Positions 5,796 to 13,054 of a stretch of DNA of 20,072 nucleotides are shown here, one piece after another. This DNA comes from Acidimicrobiales bacterium (GTDB lineage Bacteria > Actinomycetota > Acidimicrobiia > Acidimicrobiales > SZUA-35), in contig JAHECQ010000018.1 in the NCBI GenBank assembly GCA_024641625.1, positions 1 through 20,072 on the forward strand, given 5' to 3'. A program made the translations under genes and the position numbers. Below the pieces are notes generated by a model. It was given only the letters and a program-made list of their open reading frames with translations. It was not told where the DNA came from and ran no database searches. The number at the start of each line of letters is the position of its first letter. The stretch's first letter is position 1.

Positions 5796-6317
5796 TCACC
5801 GATCGAAGGGGTCGGCCCCCGGCGTCTCGCTCGTCAGCGGTCGTCCCGGTGATGGTGCAGAACCGCTGAAATCGAGTTGTCGCCAGACCTCGTAGACGGT
5901 GATGGCCACCGCATTCGCCAGGTTCAGGCTCCGGTTGTCGGGCCGCATCGGGATGCGCAGGAGCCCCTGGGCCGGGATGACCTCGAGCTCGGCCGACGAG
6001 AGACCGGCGCGTTCGGCCCCGAACACGAGGGTGTCGTCGATGGCGAATGCCGGTTCGTCGTACCGCCGGGTGGCCGCCGAGGAGAATCCGTAGATTGCCC
6101 CGACGGTGCCCAGACGGCCCAGCAGCGGACCGAGGAGCCGGTGACGGTGAACGTCGACGAGCTCGTGGTAATCCAGCCCCCCTCGTCGGAGCAGGCGGTC
6201 CTCGAGGCTGAAGCCGAGCGGTTCGATCAAGTGCAGAGTGGCGCCGACGTTGGCGCACAGCCGGATGATGTTGCCGGTGTTCGGTGCAATCTCGGGGCGT
6301 ACCAGAACGATGTGCAT
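5796..6317 (-). CDS. trmL: tRNA (cytidine/uridine(34)-2'-O)-methyltransferase TrmL
   Basis: This short, single-domain SpoU/SPOUT methyltransferase of 173 residues has the three family motifs in order: PEIAPNTGNIIRLCANVGA (about 8-26), LVFGAERAGL (97-106) and IPMRPDNRSLNLANAVAI (122-139), which build the trefoil-knot SAM pocket. TrmL methylates the ribose of the wobble base of tRNA-Leu isoacceptors. The length and the lack of an extra N-terminal RNA-binding domain fit TrmL rather than RlmB or TrmH. The C-terminal 25 residues are Pro/Ser-rich and likely disordered. It is a housekeeping gene, divergent from the oxidase at 6352 with 34 bp between. Confidence 0.92.
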   Translation of the reverse strand: MHIVLVRPEIAPNTGNIIRLCANVGATLHLIEPLGFSLEDRLLRRGGLDYHELVDVHRHRLLGPLLGRLGTVGAIYGFSSAATRRYDEPAFAIDDTLVFGAERAGLSSAELEVIPAQGLLRIPMRPDNRSLNLANAVAITVYEVWRQLDFSGSAPSPGRPLTSETPGADPFDR

Positions 6318-6339
6318 GGTGAGAAGTGTGCCGCTGCCC

Positions 6340-6352
6340 TAGGGTGGCGACG
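6340..6352 (+). promoter_or_regulatory. Possible leaderless promoter of the AldO-like gene
   Basis: A TAGGGT -10-like hexamer (6340-6345) ends 6 nt before the GTG at 6352, which would put transcription start at or next to the start codon. There is no ribosome-binding site and no convincing -35. Confidence 0.3.
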
Positions 6353-7668
6353 TGGCACCAGCGGCAGACCCGAAGCCTTCGGTGCCGACGACCAACTGGG
6401 CGGGCAACGTGGTGTTCGGGGCGGCGGACGTCGCAGCTCCCGGCGCGGTAGGTGAATTGCGTCACCTGCTCGCGCAAGCGTCGTCGGCCGGCGGTCGTGT
6501 GCGGGCGTTGGGGAGCGGGCACAGCTTCAATCGGTTGGCCGACACCGACGGGTTGTTGGTCTCGATGGCACGGTTCGACGGGATCAAGGGTTTCGGGCCC
6601 GACGCCGGCGGGCACGAGGTCGCCATCGAGGGCGGGGTCCGCTACGGACAGCTTGCGGCCTACCTCCATCGCTGCGGCCGGTCGCTGGCCAATTTGGCGT
6701 CGCTGCCCCACCTCAGCGTGGCCGGTGCGGTGATGACTGCCACGCACGGCTCGGGCGATCGCAACAACAACCTGGCGGCCGCCGTTCGTTCGGTCGACCT
6801 GCTGTTGGCCGACGGCGATCTGATCACGTTGGACCGAGGTCATCCGGATTTCGATGGGGCGGTGGTGAGTCTCGGGGCGTTGGGGCTGGTCGTCGGGGTG
6901 AGGCTCCACACGGAACCGACCTTCGAGATGACGCAGTCGGTCCATCTCGACCTGCCCCTGTCGGTCGGTATCGAACAGTTCGACGAGATCATGAGTTCGG
7001 CCTACAGCGTGAGCTGGTTCACCCGGTGGCAAACGCCGGTGATCGATCAGATCTGGCAGAAGTCGGTGGTCACCGGGCTCCCGGGTTCCGTGGACCTCGA
7101 TCATTCGGTCGATCTCGTGGCCCTCGGCGCTCGTGTTGCGACCGCACCCTGCCACCCGGTGCCCGACGTCGATCCGATCGCCTGCACCGAGCAACTGGGC
7201 GTGCCCGGTCCTTGGCATGCCCGATTGCCCCACTTTCGGCTCGATCATCAGCCCAGTGTGGGGCACGAGCTCCAGAGCGAGTTCTTCGTGCCTCGGACCG
7301 TCGCCGGTCAGGCAATCGAGGCGGTGGCGGCCGTCGGGTCGGCCCTGGCCGATGCGTTGTTGGTGTCGGAGGTCCGGACGGTGGCCGCCGACCGGTTGTG
7401 GCTGAGTCCGGCGTTCGGTCGCGATGTCGTGGCCCTGCATTTCACCTGGCGACCCGATTGGCCCCTCGTCCAGCCGGCGCTCGGTGCGGTGGAGTCGGCG
7501 CTGGCTCCCTTCGATCCCGTCCCTCACTGGGGCAAGGTCACCGGCATCGAACCCCGGGTCCTGCGGAGTCGCTACCCCAAGTTCGGCGACTTCGCTGCCG
7601 TGGTCGATCGGTACGACCCCGACTCCAGGTTCTCCAATGCCTGGCTCGACGCGCTGTTGCGCGGCTGA
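6352..7668 (+). CDS. FAD-linked alditol oxidase / sugar-1,4-lactone oxidase family (AldO-like)
   Basis: The 438-residue length fits AldO/xylitol oxidase. The N-terminal PCMH-type FAD domain has VRALGSGHSFNRLADTDG with His57, the expected site of covalent FAD attachment, then LASLPHLSVAGAVMTATHGSGD (about 116-137), which embraces FAD. The C-terminal ALO domain ends in HWGKV and FSNAWLDALL. Family members oxidise the terminal hydroxyl of polyols, or lactones, with O2 and release H2O2; the substrate here is unknown. Peroxide production makes the nearby redoxin interesting, though the two are not in one operon. The GTG start is supported by length and the -10 spacing. The 3' end converges on the tetR gene. 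Confidence 0.85.
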   Translation: MAPAADPKPSVPTTNWAGNVVFGAADVAAPGAVGELRHLLAQASSAGGRVRALGSGHSFNRLADTDGLLVSMARFDGIKGFGPDAGGHEVAIEGGVRYGQLAAYLHRCGRSLANLASLPHLSVAGAVMTATHGSGDRNNNLAAAVRSVDLLLADGDLITLDRGHPDFDGAVVSLGALGLVVGVRLHTEPTFEMTQSVHLDLPLSVGIEQFDEIMSSAYSVSWFTRWQTPVIDQIWQKSVVTGLPGSVDLDHSVDLVALGARVATAPCHPVPDVDPIACTEQLGVPGPWHARLPHFRLDHQPSVGHELQSEFFVPRTVAGQAIEAVAAVGSALADALLVSEVRTVAADRLWLSPAFGRDVVALHFTWRPDWPLVQPALGAVESALAPFDPVPHWGKVTGIEPRVLRSRYPKFGDFAAVVDRYDPDSRFSNAWLDALLRG

Positions 7669-7749
7669 TTTCGGCCGAACCGTGTGCAGGAACGCCCCGC
7701 TGAGCGTGGGTGAGTGCACTCGGTCTGAGTGAGGGGCCGGGGGAGCGGG

Positions 7750-8559
7750 TCAGGGCGAGGGTGGTGAGGGTGGTGAGGGTGGTGAGGGTGGTGAGGCAGA
7801 GGGGGAGTTGGAGGCGGAGGGTTTCGATGGGAGTTCCGAGCGTGGGACCAGTCCGAACAACGCGGTGTAGAACGAGTGCCACAACTGCGACTCGGCCTCG
7901 GCCATGCTGGCGGCGCGGGTGTGGCGGCGCTGCATCATGAGATACCAGGCAGCGAACAGATTGTTGACCAGCGGGACCACGGGAACGTCGGGATCGACCT
8001 TGCCCCGACGCTTGGCCTCCTCGACCACGGCGGCCAGTTGCGAGAGGTAGCCGCGCATGAACTGGGTCACGCTCGTTCGGACCGGCTCGTTGACGAACAG
8101 CAATTCCTTGAAGAACGATCGTGCAAGTTCCTGATCGGCCTCGTGATGGCGGGTGACGTGCAGGAATGCTCGGTAGAGCTGGTCGAAGAGTGGTCTGTCC
8201 GGGTCGGCCAAGGCCAGTGCATCGGCCCACGCCTGGCCGACGTCGGTTTTGAAGACATCGACCAGCAGGTCCTCCTTGGAGTTCACATAGAGGTAGAGGG
8301 TGCCCGCACCGATGCCGGCCTCGTCGGCGATGGCCGCGGTGGTGGTGGCGGCAAAGCCTCGCTCCTGGAACAGGCGGGTTGCCGCCTCGACGATGCGACG
8401 ATGCTTGTCGGCCTTGTTCTGTTCTCGGCGGCCGGCCGGTTCCGGGGCGTCGGTGATGGCAGAGGCGGCAGCGGTCGAGCGGAAGTTGGTGGAATCCGAT
8501 GTGGCGGATCTGGACTTGGTGGGCTTGGGTGGCGAGTCAGCGATACGCCAGGCTAGCAA
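7750..8559 (-). CDS. TetR-family transcriptional regulator with repeat-encoded Pro/Ser tail
   Basis: The HTH lies at about residues 52-100: KHRRIVEAATRLFQERGF, then TTAAIADEAGIGAGTLYLYV and NSKEDLL, a classic TetR DNA-binding domain. A helical ligand domain follows with FFKELLFVNEPVRTSVTQFM. The first 50 residues are low-complexity and start from TTG 8559; no ATG, GTG or TTG occurs nearer the HTH. The last 15 residues are a (PPS)n tail encoded by a 9-bp tandem repeat. The gene is divergent from the dioxygenase at 8684 with 124 bp between, the usual arrangement for a TetR regulator controlling its neighbour, so it probably represses that dioxygenase gene in response to an aromatic effector. 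The effector is not deducible. Confidence 0.85.
   Translation of the reverse strand: MLAWRIADSPPKPTKSRSATSDSTNFRSTAAASAITDAPEPAGRREQNKADKHRRIVEAATRLFQERGFAATTTAAIADEAGIGAGTLYLYVNSKEDLLVDVFKTDVGQAWADALALADPDRPLFDQLYRAFLHVTRHHEADQELARSFFKELLFVNEPVRTSVTQFMRGYLSQLAAVVEEAKRRGKVDPDVPVVPLVNNLFAAWYLMMQRRHTRAASMAEAESQLWHSFYTALFGLVPRSELPSKPSASNSPSASPPSPPSPPSPPSP
7757..7796. repeat. 9-bp tandem repeat in the 3' end of the tetR gene
   Basis: There are four perfect copies of GAGGGTGGT (7757-7792) plus a partial fifth. On the coding strand they encode repeated Pro-Pro-Ser. Being a multiple of three, copy-number change would lengthen or shorten the tail without shifting the frame. Confidence 0.9.
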
Positions 8560-8591
8560 GGACTGAGCGCCGGTCAGAATTGGGCGGCTGA

Positions 8592-8618
8592 GCTCGGAAC
8601 GAGCAGTTTCGATGCTCG
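8592..8618. promoter_or_regulatory. Candidate TetR operator between divergent genes
   Basis: Two overlapping inverted repeats share an arm: GCTCG-N3-CGAGC (8592-8604) and CGAGCA-N7-TGCTCG (8600-8618). They lie in the 124-bp region between the TetR gene and the dioxygenase gene, where an autoregulatory operator is expected. Confidence 0.45.
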
Positions 8619-8683
8619 GCTCGGTGAACGCTGACTACCTCGATCACCGATGACCCTCCGAGAAGTAGCGAAGGACCGAACAC

Positions 8684-9499
8684 ATGAACACCTCTCAGAA
8701 CATCACGTCGGCGGAGCATCTGGCCCAGGTGCAGGCGCGCTATGACGATTCCCGCCTGGGCGAGGTGGTCAAGGCCGCGATCAAGCACCTCCACGGCTTC
8801 GTCGAGGAGGTCGGTTTGACCCGGGAGGAATGGTTCGCCGGTATCGACTTCCTCACCCGCACCGGTCAGATGTGCTCGGACAATCGGCAGGAGTTCATTC
8901 TCCTGTCCGACACCCTGGGGGTATCGATGCTGGTCGAGATGATCAACCATGTCGCGGCGCCGGGGACCACTGAGCCGACGGTCTTCGGGCCGTTCCATGT
9001 CGAGGGGGCCGTCCATCGGGAGGCAGGAGCATCCATCGTCGTCGATCCCACCGAGACGCCTCAGATCAACTTCAGCGGGCGGGTGCTCGACCTCGAGGGC
9101 AATCCGATCCAGGGCGCGACCCTGGATGTGTGGCAGACGGCCGACAACGGGTTCTACGACGTGCAGGACCCAGACCAGACGCCGGGCAACATGCGAGGGG
9201 TGTTCACCACCGATGTCGATGGCCGCTACTCGTTCCGCACCGTGCCGCCGATCGACTACACGGTGCCCAGCGACGGTCCCGCAGGTGACCTGTTGCTGAG
9301 GACGGGTCGTCATCCGTGGCGCCCGGCGCACACCCACCTGGTGGTCGAAGCGCCCGGCTACCAGTCGGTCATCACGCACTTGTTCGATGCGAATTCCCAG
9401 TATCTCGACAGCGATGCCGTGTTCGGGGTGCGCCCGTCGCTGATCGTCGACATGTCATCGGACGAGGTCCACTATGACTTCGTGCTCGACCGGACCTGA
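8684..9499 (+). CDS. Intradiol ring-cleavage dioxygenase, hydroxyquinol/catechol 1,2-dioxygenase type
   Basis: This 271-residue protein has an N-terminal helical dimerisation domain (about 1-95, with REEWFAGIDFLTRTGQMC and LSDTLGVSMLVEMINH) and a C-terminal beta-sandwich. The four expected Fe(III) ligands are visible: Tyr158 (DNGFYDVQ), Tyr192 (PPIDYTVP), His216 and His218 (WRPAHTH). The TEPTVFGPFH motif and MINH lean towards hydroxyquinol 1,2-dioxygenase, which opens hydroxyquinol to maleylacetate using O2 in the cytoplasm. Catechol specificity is possible. An AAGGA ribosome-binding site lies 8 nt before the ATG. No maleylacetate reductase or hydroxylase is adjacent. It is likely controlled by the divergent TetR protein. 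Confidence 0.88.
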   Translation: MNTSQNITSAEHLAQVQARYDDSRLGEVVKAAIKHLHGFVEEVGLTREEWFAGIDFLTRTGQMCSDNRQEFILLSDTLGVSMLVEMINHVAAPGTTEPTVFGPFHVEGAVHREAGASIVVDPTETPQINFSGRVLDLEGNPIQGATLDVWQTADNGFYDVQDPDQTPGNMRGVFTTDVDGRYSFRTVPPIDYTVPSDGPAGDLLLRTGRHPWRPAHTHLVVEAPGYQSVITHLFDANSQYLDSDAVFGVRPSLIVDMSSDEVHYDFVLDRT

Positions 9500-9531
9500 A
9501 TGACAGGCGGAGTCTGCAGCGACGCAGGTGC

Positions 9532-10260
9532 TCAATCGCGCAACAGGTAGGCCGCGTGCAGCAGTTCGGGCTGTTCGCTGAGTTCTGCGGCGGTGCCGTC
9601 GTAGCGAATCCGCCCACCCTCGAGCACGTAGGCCTTGGTGGCCAGCTCGAGGGCCAGATGGGCGAATTGTTCGATGAGCAACACCGCAACACCGCTGTTC
9701 GCCACCTCGGCCAGTACCGGCACGAGACGCTTGACCACGATCGGGGCGAGACCGAGCGACAGTTCGTCGACCACGAGGACCTTCGGCTTCGACACCAGCG
9801 CCTGGGCCAGGACGACCATCTGCTGCTCGCCGCCCGACAGCAGCCGGCCTCCGATGTCCCAGCGTTTCTCGAGTTCGGGGAACAGCTGCAGCGTGTAGTC
9901 GAGTCCTTCGGCGGCGGCCGCCTTGCCCAGCGAGTAGCTGGCAACTCGCATGTTGTCCTCGACCGTCAGGTCGGTGAGCAGGCGACGACCCTCGGGCACG
10001 ACCGAAACCCCCTCCGCCCGGACCCGCTCGGGCCGCATGCCGGTGATGTCGGAGCCATTGGCGTGGATCGAGCCGGAACCGACTGCAACCAGGCCGGCGA
10101 TGGCGGCCGCAGTGCTCGACTTGCCCGCACCGTTGGGGCCCAGGATCGTGGTGACCTGGCCTGGCGGTACGTGGATGCTGACGTCGTGGGTGACCGGTCG
10201 ACCGGCGCGTAGGACCGACAACGACGTCAGCTTCAGACCTTCGTTGGATGCTTCGGTCAC
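9532..10260 (-). CDS. livF: Branched-chain amino acid-type ABC transporter ATP-binding protein LivF
   Basis: From GTG 10260 the protein has 242 residues, normal for LivF. It has Walker A GPNGAGKS (about 41-48), intact signature LLSGGEQQMVVLAQALV, Walker B VLVVDELSLGLAP and the LivF-typical IEQFAHLALELATKAYVLEGG. The frame stays open to 10338, but that extension would overlap livG by 56 bp and has no family resemblance, so GTG 10260, 22 bp after the livG stop, is preferred. It is the last gene of the five-gene transporter operon and powers import at the inner face of the membrane. Confidence 0.9.
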   Translation of the reverse strand: MTEASNEGLKLTSLSVLRAGRPVTHDVSIHVPPGQVTTILGPNGAGKSSTAAAIAGLVAVGSGSIHANGSDITGMRPERVRAEGVSVVPEGRRLLTDLTVEDNMRVASYSLGKAAAAEGLDYTLQLFPELEKRWDIGGRLLSGGEQQMVVLAQALVSKPKVLVVDELSLGLAPIVVKRLVPVLAEVANSGVAVLLIEQFAHLALELATKAYVLEGGRIRYDGTAAELSEQPELLHAAYLLRD

Positions 10261-10282
10261 TTGGACGACCCCATTTCCACCA

Positions 10283-10999
10283 TCATTCCGCCTCGGTGCC
10301 GAGGTAGGCCGCCAGGACTCGCCCGTCCCGCAGGACATCCTGGGTGGGACCGCAGGCCAGCAGGCGGCCGAAGTCGAGCACAGCCGACCACGAGCAGCAG
10401 GCCTGCACCAGCGCCATGTCGTGGTCGACGAGGATGACCGTGGCGTTGGTTCGCTCGGGGATCGCTCGGATGATGGCGCTGAGCTCCTCGGTCTCCTCGT
10501 CGGGCAGGCCGGCTGCGGGCTCGTCGAGCAGCACGGCCTTGGGTGCGCCCACGACGGCTCTGGCCATCTCGATGAAGCGCCGCTCCTTGGCCGGCAACGT
10601 TCGCACTAGGTCGTTGCGGACATGGGCCAGGCCGACGAACTCGAGCGCGTCGTCGACCGCGGTCTTGGCCTGGGCTCGGGTTCCGGTGGCCGAGTGCTCC
10701 TGGACGGCGAGCACGTTCTCGAACACCGTGAGGCTCTCGATGGCCTGTTCGGTCTGGAAGGTCCGACGGACACCCCACCGAGCACGCCGGAAGTCGGGCA
10801 TGTCGAGCAACGCAACTCCGTCGATGACCACCGATCCCTCCGCCGGAGTGACGTACCCGGACATCACGTTGAAGAAGGTGGTCTTGCCCGCCCCGTTGGG
10901 TCCGATGAGACCACAGGTTCCCTCGGGAAAGTCGATGGACACCGCATCGAGCGAGGTGACACCGCCGAAACGGACGGTGAGGTTCTTGACCTCGATCAT
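10283..10999 (-). CDS. livG: Branched-chain amino acid-type ABC transporter ATP-binding protein LivG
   Basis: This 238-residue ATPase has Walker A GPNGAGKT (33-40), Q-loop FQTEQ (81-85), Walker B AVLLDEPAAGLPDEE (155-169) and H-loop VDHDM (His193). The ABC signature is degenerate, LPAKERRFIEMARAV in place of LSGGQ; substitutions here occur in other LivG-type proteins I recall. The normal LivG is slightly longer at about 250-260 residues. Its ATG overlaps the stop of a 21-codon mini-ORF as ATGA (10999-10996), so translation is probably coupled to the duplicated segment upstream. Confidence 0.88.
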   Translation of the reverse strand: MIEVKNLTVRFGGVTSLDAVSIDFPEGTCGLIGPNGAGKTTFFNVMSGYVTPAEGSVVIDGVALLDMPDFRRARWGVRRTFQTEQAIESLTVFENVLAVQEHSATGTRAQAKTAVDDALEFVGLAHVRNDLVRTLPAKERRFIEMARAVVGAPKAVLLDEPAAGLPDEETEELSAIIRAIPERTNATVILVDHDMALVQACCSWSAVLDFGRLLACGPTQDVLRDGRVLAAYLGTEAE

Positions 11000-11061
11000 C
11001 CGAGCAGGCCCTTCTTCTCGGAGTTGCTGGGGGCTGTTGTCACCATCGGCGTCGGCGTCAT
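10996..11061 (-). CDS. 21-residue mini-ORF created by tandem duplication (second)
   Basis: It encodes MTPTPMVTTAPSNS followed by EKKGLLG, the same last seven residues as LivM. Its ATG overlaps the stop of the first mini-ORF and its TGA overlaps the livG ATG. It is probably only a coupling relay with no peptide function. Its reality as a translated unit is inferred from the intact start/stop chain. Confidence 0.4.
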   Translation of the reverse strand: MTPTPMVTTAPSNSEKKGLLG

Positions 11062-11143
11062 CCCAGCAACCCCTTCTTCTCGGAGTTGCTGGGGTCTGTT
11101 GTCACCATCGGCGTCGGCTTCATCCCAGCAACCCCTTCTTCTC
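10997..11143. repeat. 62-bp tandem duplication between livM and livG
   Basis: Copy 1 is 10997-11058, copy 2 is 11059-11120 (few mismatches) and a 23-bp partial copy is 11121-11143, which is the livM 3' end itself. The period of 62 bp is not a multiple of three. Each copy nevertheless ends with the same TGA overlapping the next ATG, so frame is reset at every unit. Confidence 0.95.
11058..11123 (-). CDS. 21-residue mini-ORF created by tandem duplication (first)
   Basis: It encodes MKPTPMVTTDPSNS followed by EKKGLLG. Its ATG overlaps the livM stop as ATGA (11123-11120) and its TGA (11060-11058) overlaps the next ATG. It is nearly identical to the mini-ORF at 11061-10996. A translated coupling relay is plausible; a functional peptide is unproven. 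Confidence 0.4.
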   Translation of the reverse strand: MKPTPMVTTDPSNSEKKGLLG

Positions 11144-12106
11144 CATGGCCTTGGTGCTCTGGATGAGGTTCACCATCAAACCGAAGCCGAACAGCGACAA
11201 GCTGAAGTCGTTCCAGAACTGATGACCGACCATGTTCTGGACCAGGAAGTCGAGCATGATCTTGGCGAAGAAGGCAGCGAGCAAGCCGCCCCACAGGCTC
11301 TCGATGCCACCCATGAGTACGACAGCCATGAGAAACAGCGACGCCTGGCGACTGAACTGGTCGACGCCGATGGAACTCTGCACACTGCCGGCGAAGAGGC
11401 CACCCGCGACACCGGCCATGAACGCGGCGAGAGCGAAGGCGACGATCTTGTAGCGGGTGACGTCGATGCCGGCAGACAGCGCGGCTGGCTCACTCTGGCG
11501 GATCGATGCCCAGGCCCGGCCGGGCTTCGATCGGAGCATCGACCACGCCAGCATGAACATGCAGAAGGCGACGACGGCGGCGAATTGGAAGTAGGAAGCA
11601 TCGCTGGCGGCGAAACCGGGCCGCCGCACCGGCTTGATGGAGGACAGATCCTTGGCGACACCCGAGAACCCGGTACCGCCGTTCGGGAACTTCAACTGGA
11701 AGAGGATGATCTCGACCGCGGCGGCCAACATCAGGGTGACCAGGGCCAGGTAGAGGCCGCTCACCCGGAGCGCCGGCAAGCCGATGAGGATGCCGATGAG
11801 CATGGCGCCGAGTCCGGCGATGAGGAGAAGGACGGGCGTGGGCAGGATGGTGGCGTAGGCCAGTCGCATGAAGATCCAGCAGCCGATGCCGTAGGGGGCC
11901 ACCTGACCGAGCGAGACCAGCCCCACTCGACCGTAGAGCATGCCGGCACTGGCGGTGACGATGGCGAAGACGGCCATCTGGGTGAAGTTGGTGATCCAGA
12001 AGGCACCCAGCACATACGGCATCACGAACAACGACAGCATCATGATGCCGGCGACGGCACCCGGTTGGAAGTACTTGTGGCGCACGAGGTTGGCCAACGC
12101 GGGCAT
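11120..12106 (-). CDS. livM: Branched-chain amino acid-type ABC transporter permease LivM
   Basis: This 328-residue membrane protein has about eight to ten hydrophobic segments. Family motifs include YGRVGLVSLGQVAPYGIG, IGLPALRVSGLYLALVTLML and the cytoplasmic EAA-like RAWASIRQSEPAALSAGIDVTRYKIVAFALAAFMAGVAGGLFA. The start is ATG 12106, sharing one base with the livH stop (TGATG). The frame is open far upstream, but that extension is antisense-like Arg/Pro-rich sequence over livH. The C-terminus EKKGLLG is copied twice downstream in the 62-bp duplication. With LivH it forms the translocation channel. Confidence 0.92.
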   Translation of the reverse strand: MPALANLVRHKYFQPGAVAGIMMLSLFVMPYVLGAFWITNFTQMAVFAIVTASAGMLYGRVGLVSLGQVAPYGIGCWIFMRLAYATILPTPVLLLIAGLGAMLIGILIGLPALRVSGLYLALVTLMLAAAVEIILFQLKFPNGGTGFSGVAKDLSSIKPVRRPGFAASDASYFQFAAVVAFCMFMLAWSMLRSKPGRAWASIRQSEPAALSAGIDVTRYKIVAFALAAFMAGVAGGLFAGSVQSSIGVDQFSRQASLFLMAVVLMGGIESLWGGLLAAFFAKIMLDFLVQNMVGHQFWNDFSLSLFGFGLMVNLIQSTKAMEKKGLLG

Positions 12107-13032
12107 CAGGACATTTCCCTTCCGGCCAACACCACGGTACGGCGACGAGAGATCCACAGAATGGCGAGCACCGAGACGATCATCGGGACCAGACGGCGGT
12201 AGCTGGCCAGGAACTGGAGGTTTCCGCTGAACGGGGTGAAGAAGGACTCGAGGATGCCAATGCTCATCGAAGCGAAGAAGGTGGTCCACAGCGACTGGAA
12301 GCGGGCGACGATGACCCCTGCCAGCGCCGGGATGACGAACCAGGTCAGCGTGACCTGATCGAGGCTCTTGACGAACGACGGGAGCAACAGGAAGACGAAA
12401 CCACACAAGAGACCGGAGCCGAACCAGGCCATGGCCTCGATCTTGCGCACCGGGACGCCCAGCAGGGCCGCGGTCTCGCGGTTGTTGGCGATGGCCCGCA
12501 TGGCTGTTCCCGTTGCGCTGCGCTGGAGGAACTGGCTGATGCCGACCACGACCGCCAGGGCGAAGACGAGGGCAATCACCTGGGTGGTGGTCACCACCGT
12601 GCCACCGACCCGGAACGTCTGGTTGGGAAAATGCAGCGATCGCGGCTTCGAAGTGTCCCATCCCTGCTTCATCAAGCCCATCAGGAACAAGGCCAAGGCG
12701 ATCATGCCGAGAGATTTGGCCAGCGGGTCGCGGCGATCGAGCTTGGGCGCCAGGAACCAACCGTAGGCCAGGGTGATGAGGGCGGAGACGAGCACGACGC
12801 CTGGGTAGGCGATGATCTTCCACCCCGAGACGTGCGGTTCCGGTACGGCGATCGAACCGCCCATGAACGACCACACGAGATGGGTGGCCATGGCGCCGAT
12901 GGCGCCGAAGGCAAGGTTCACCACGCCCGTGGTCCGGTACAGGACGACAATTCCTGTACCGGTCACGGCGTACATGGCGCCGAAGGCCAGGCCCTGGATG
13001 ATGAAGGGCAGGAGCGTACTCAAGCTGGGCAT
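12106..13032 (-). CDS. livH: Branched-chain amino acid-type ABC transporter permease LivH
   Basis: From ATG 13032 the protein has 308 residues and multiple membrane segments. Motifs are LLPFIIQGLAFGAMYAVTGTGIVVLYRTTGVVNLAFGAIGAMA at the N-terminus and the EAA-like TAMRAIANNRETAALLGVPVRKIEAMAWFGSG. The frame continues open to 13230, but the extra 66 residues are Thr/Ser/Pro/Arg-rich and lie over the end of the substrate-binding protein gene, so they are rejected. It is 22 bp downstream of livK and overlaps livM by one base. Confidence 0.92.
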   Translation of the reverse strand: MPSLSTLLPFIIQGLAFGAMYAVTGTGIVVLYRTTGVVNLAFGAIGAMATHLVWSFMGGSIAVPEPHVSGWKIIAYPGVVLVSALITLAYGWFLAPKLDRRDPLAKSLGMIALALFLMGLMKQGWDTSKPRSLHFPNQTFRVGGTVVTTTQVIALVFALAVVVGISQFLQRSATGTAMRAIANNRETAALLGVPVRKIEAMAWFGSGLLCGFVFLLLPSFVKSLDQVTLTWFVIPALAGVIVARFQSLWTTFFASMSIGILESFFTPFSGNLQFLASYRRLVPMIVSVLAILWISRRRTVVLAGREMS

Positions 13033-13054
13033 CGCGGGCCTGGTCTCCGGTGGA

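Noticed and set aside
5728..7719. A 663-codon open frame on the minus strand opposite trmL and the AldO-like gene
   Set aside because: It is the complement of two well-supported genes, has Arg/His/Pro-rich composition and no family motif; long antisense frames are common at this GC content.
7669..7749. Intrinsic terminator between the AldO-like and tetR genes
   Set aside because: A 10-bp palindrome GAGTGCACTC (7712-7721) and a weak 5-bp hairpin are present, but there is no T-run on either strand.
12107..12874. N-terminal extension of LivM
   Set aside because: The frame is open, but the extra translation is low-complexity shadow of livH, and ATG 12106 gives the normal family length and start.
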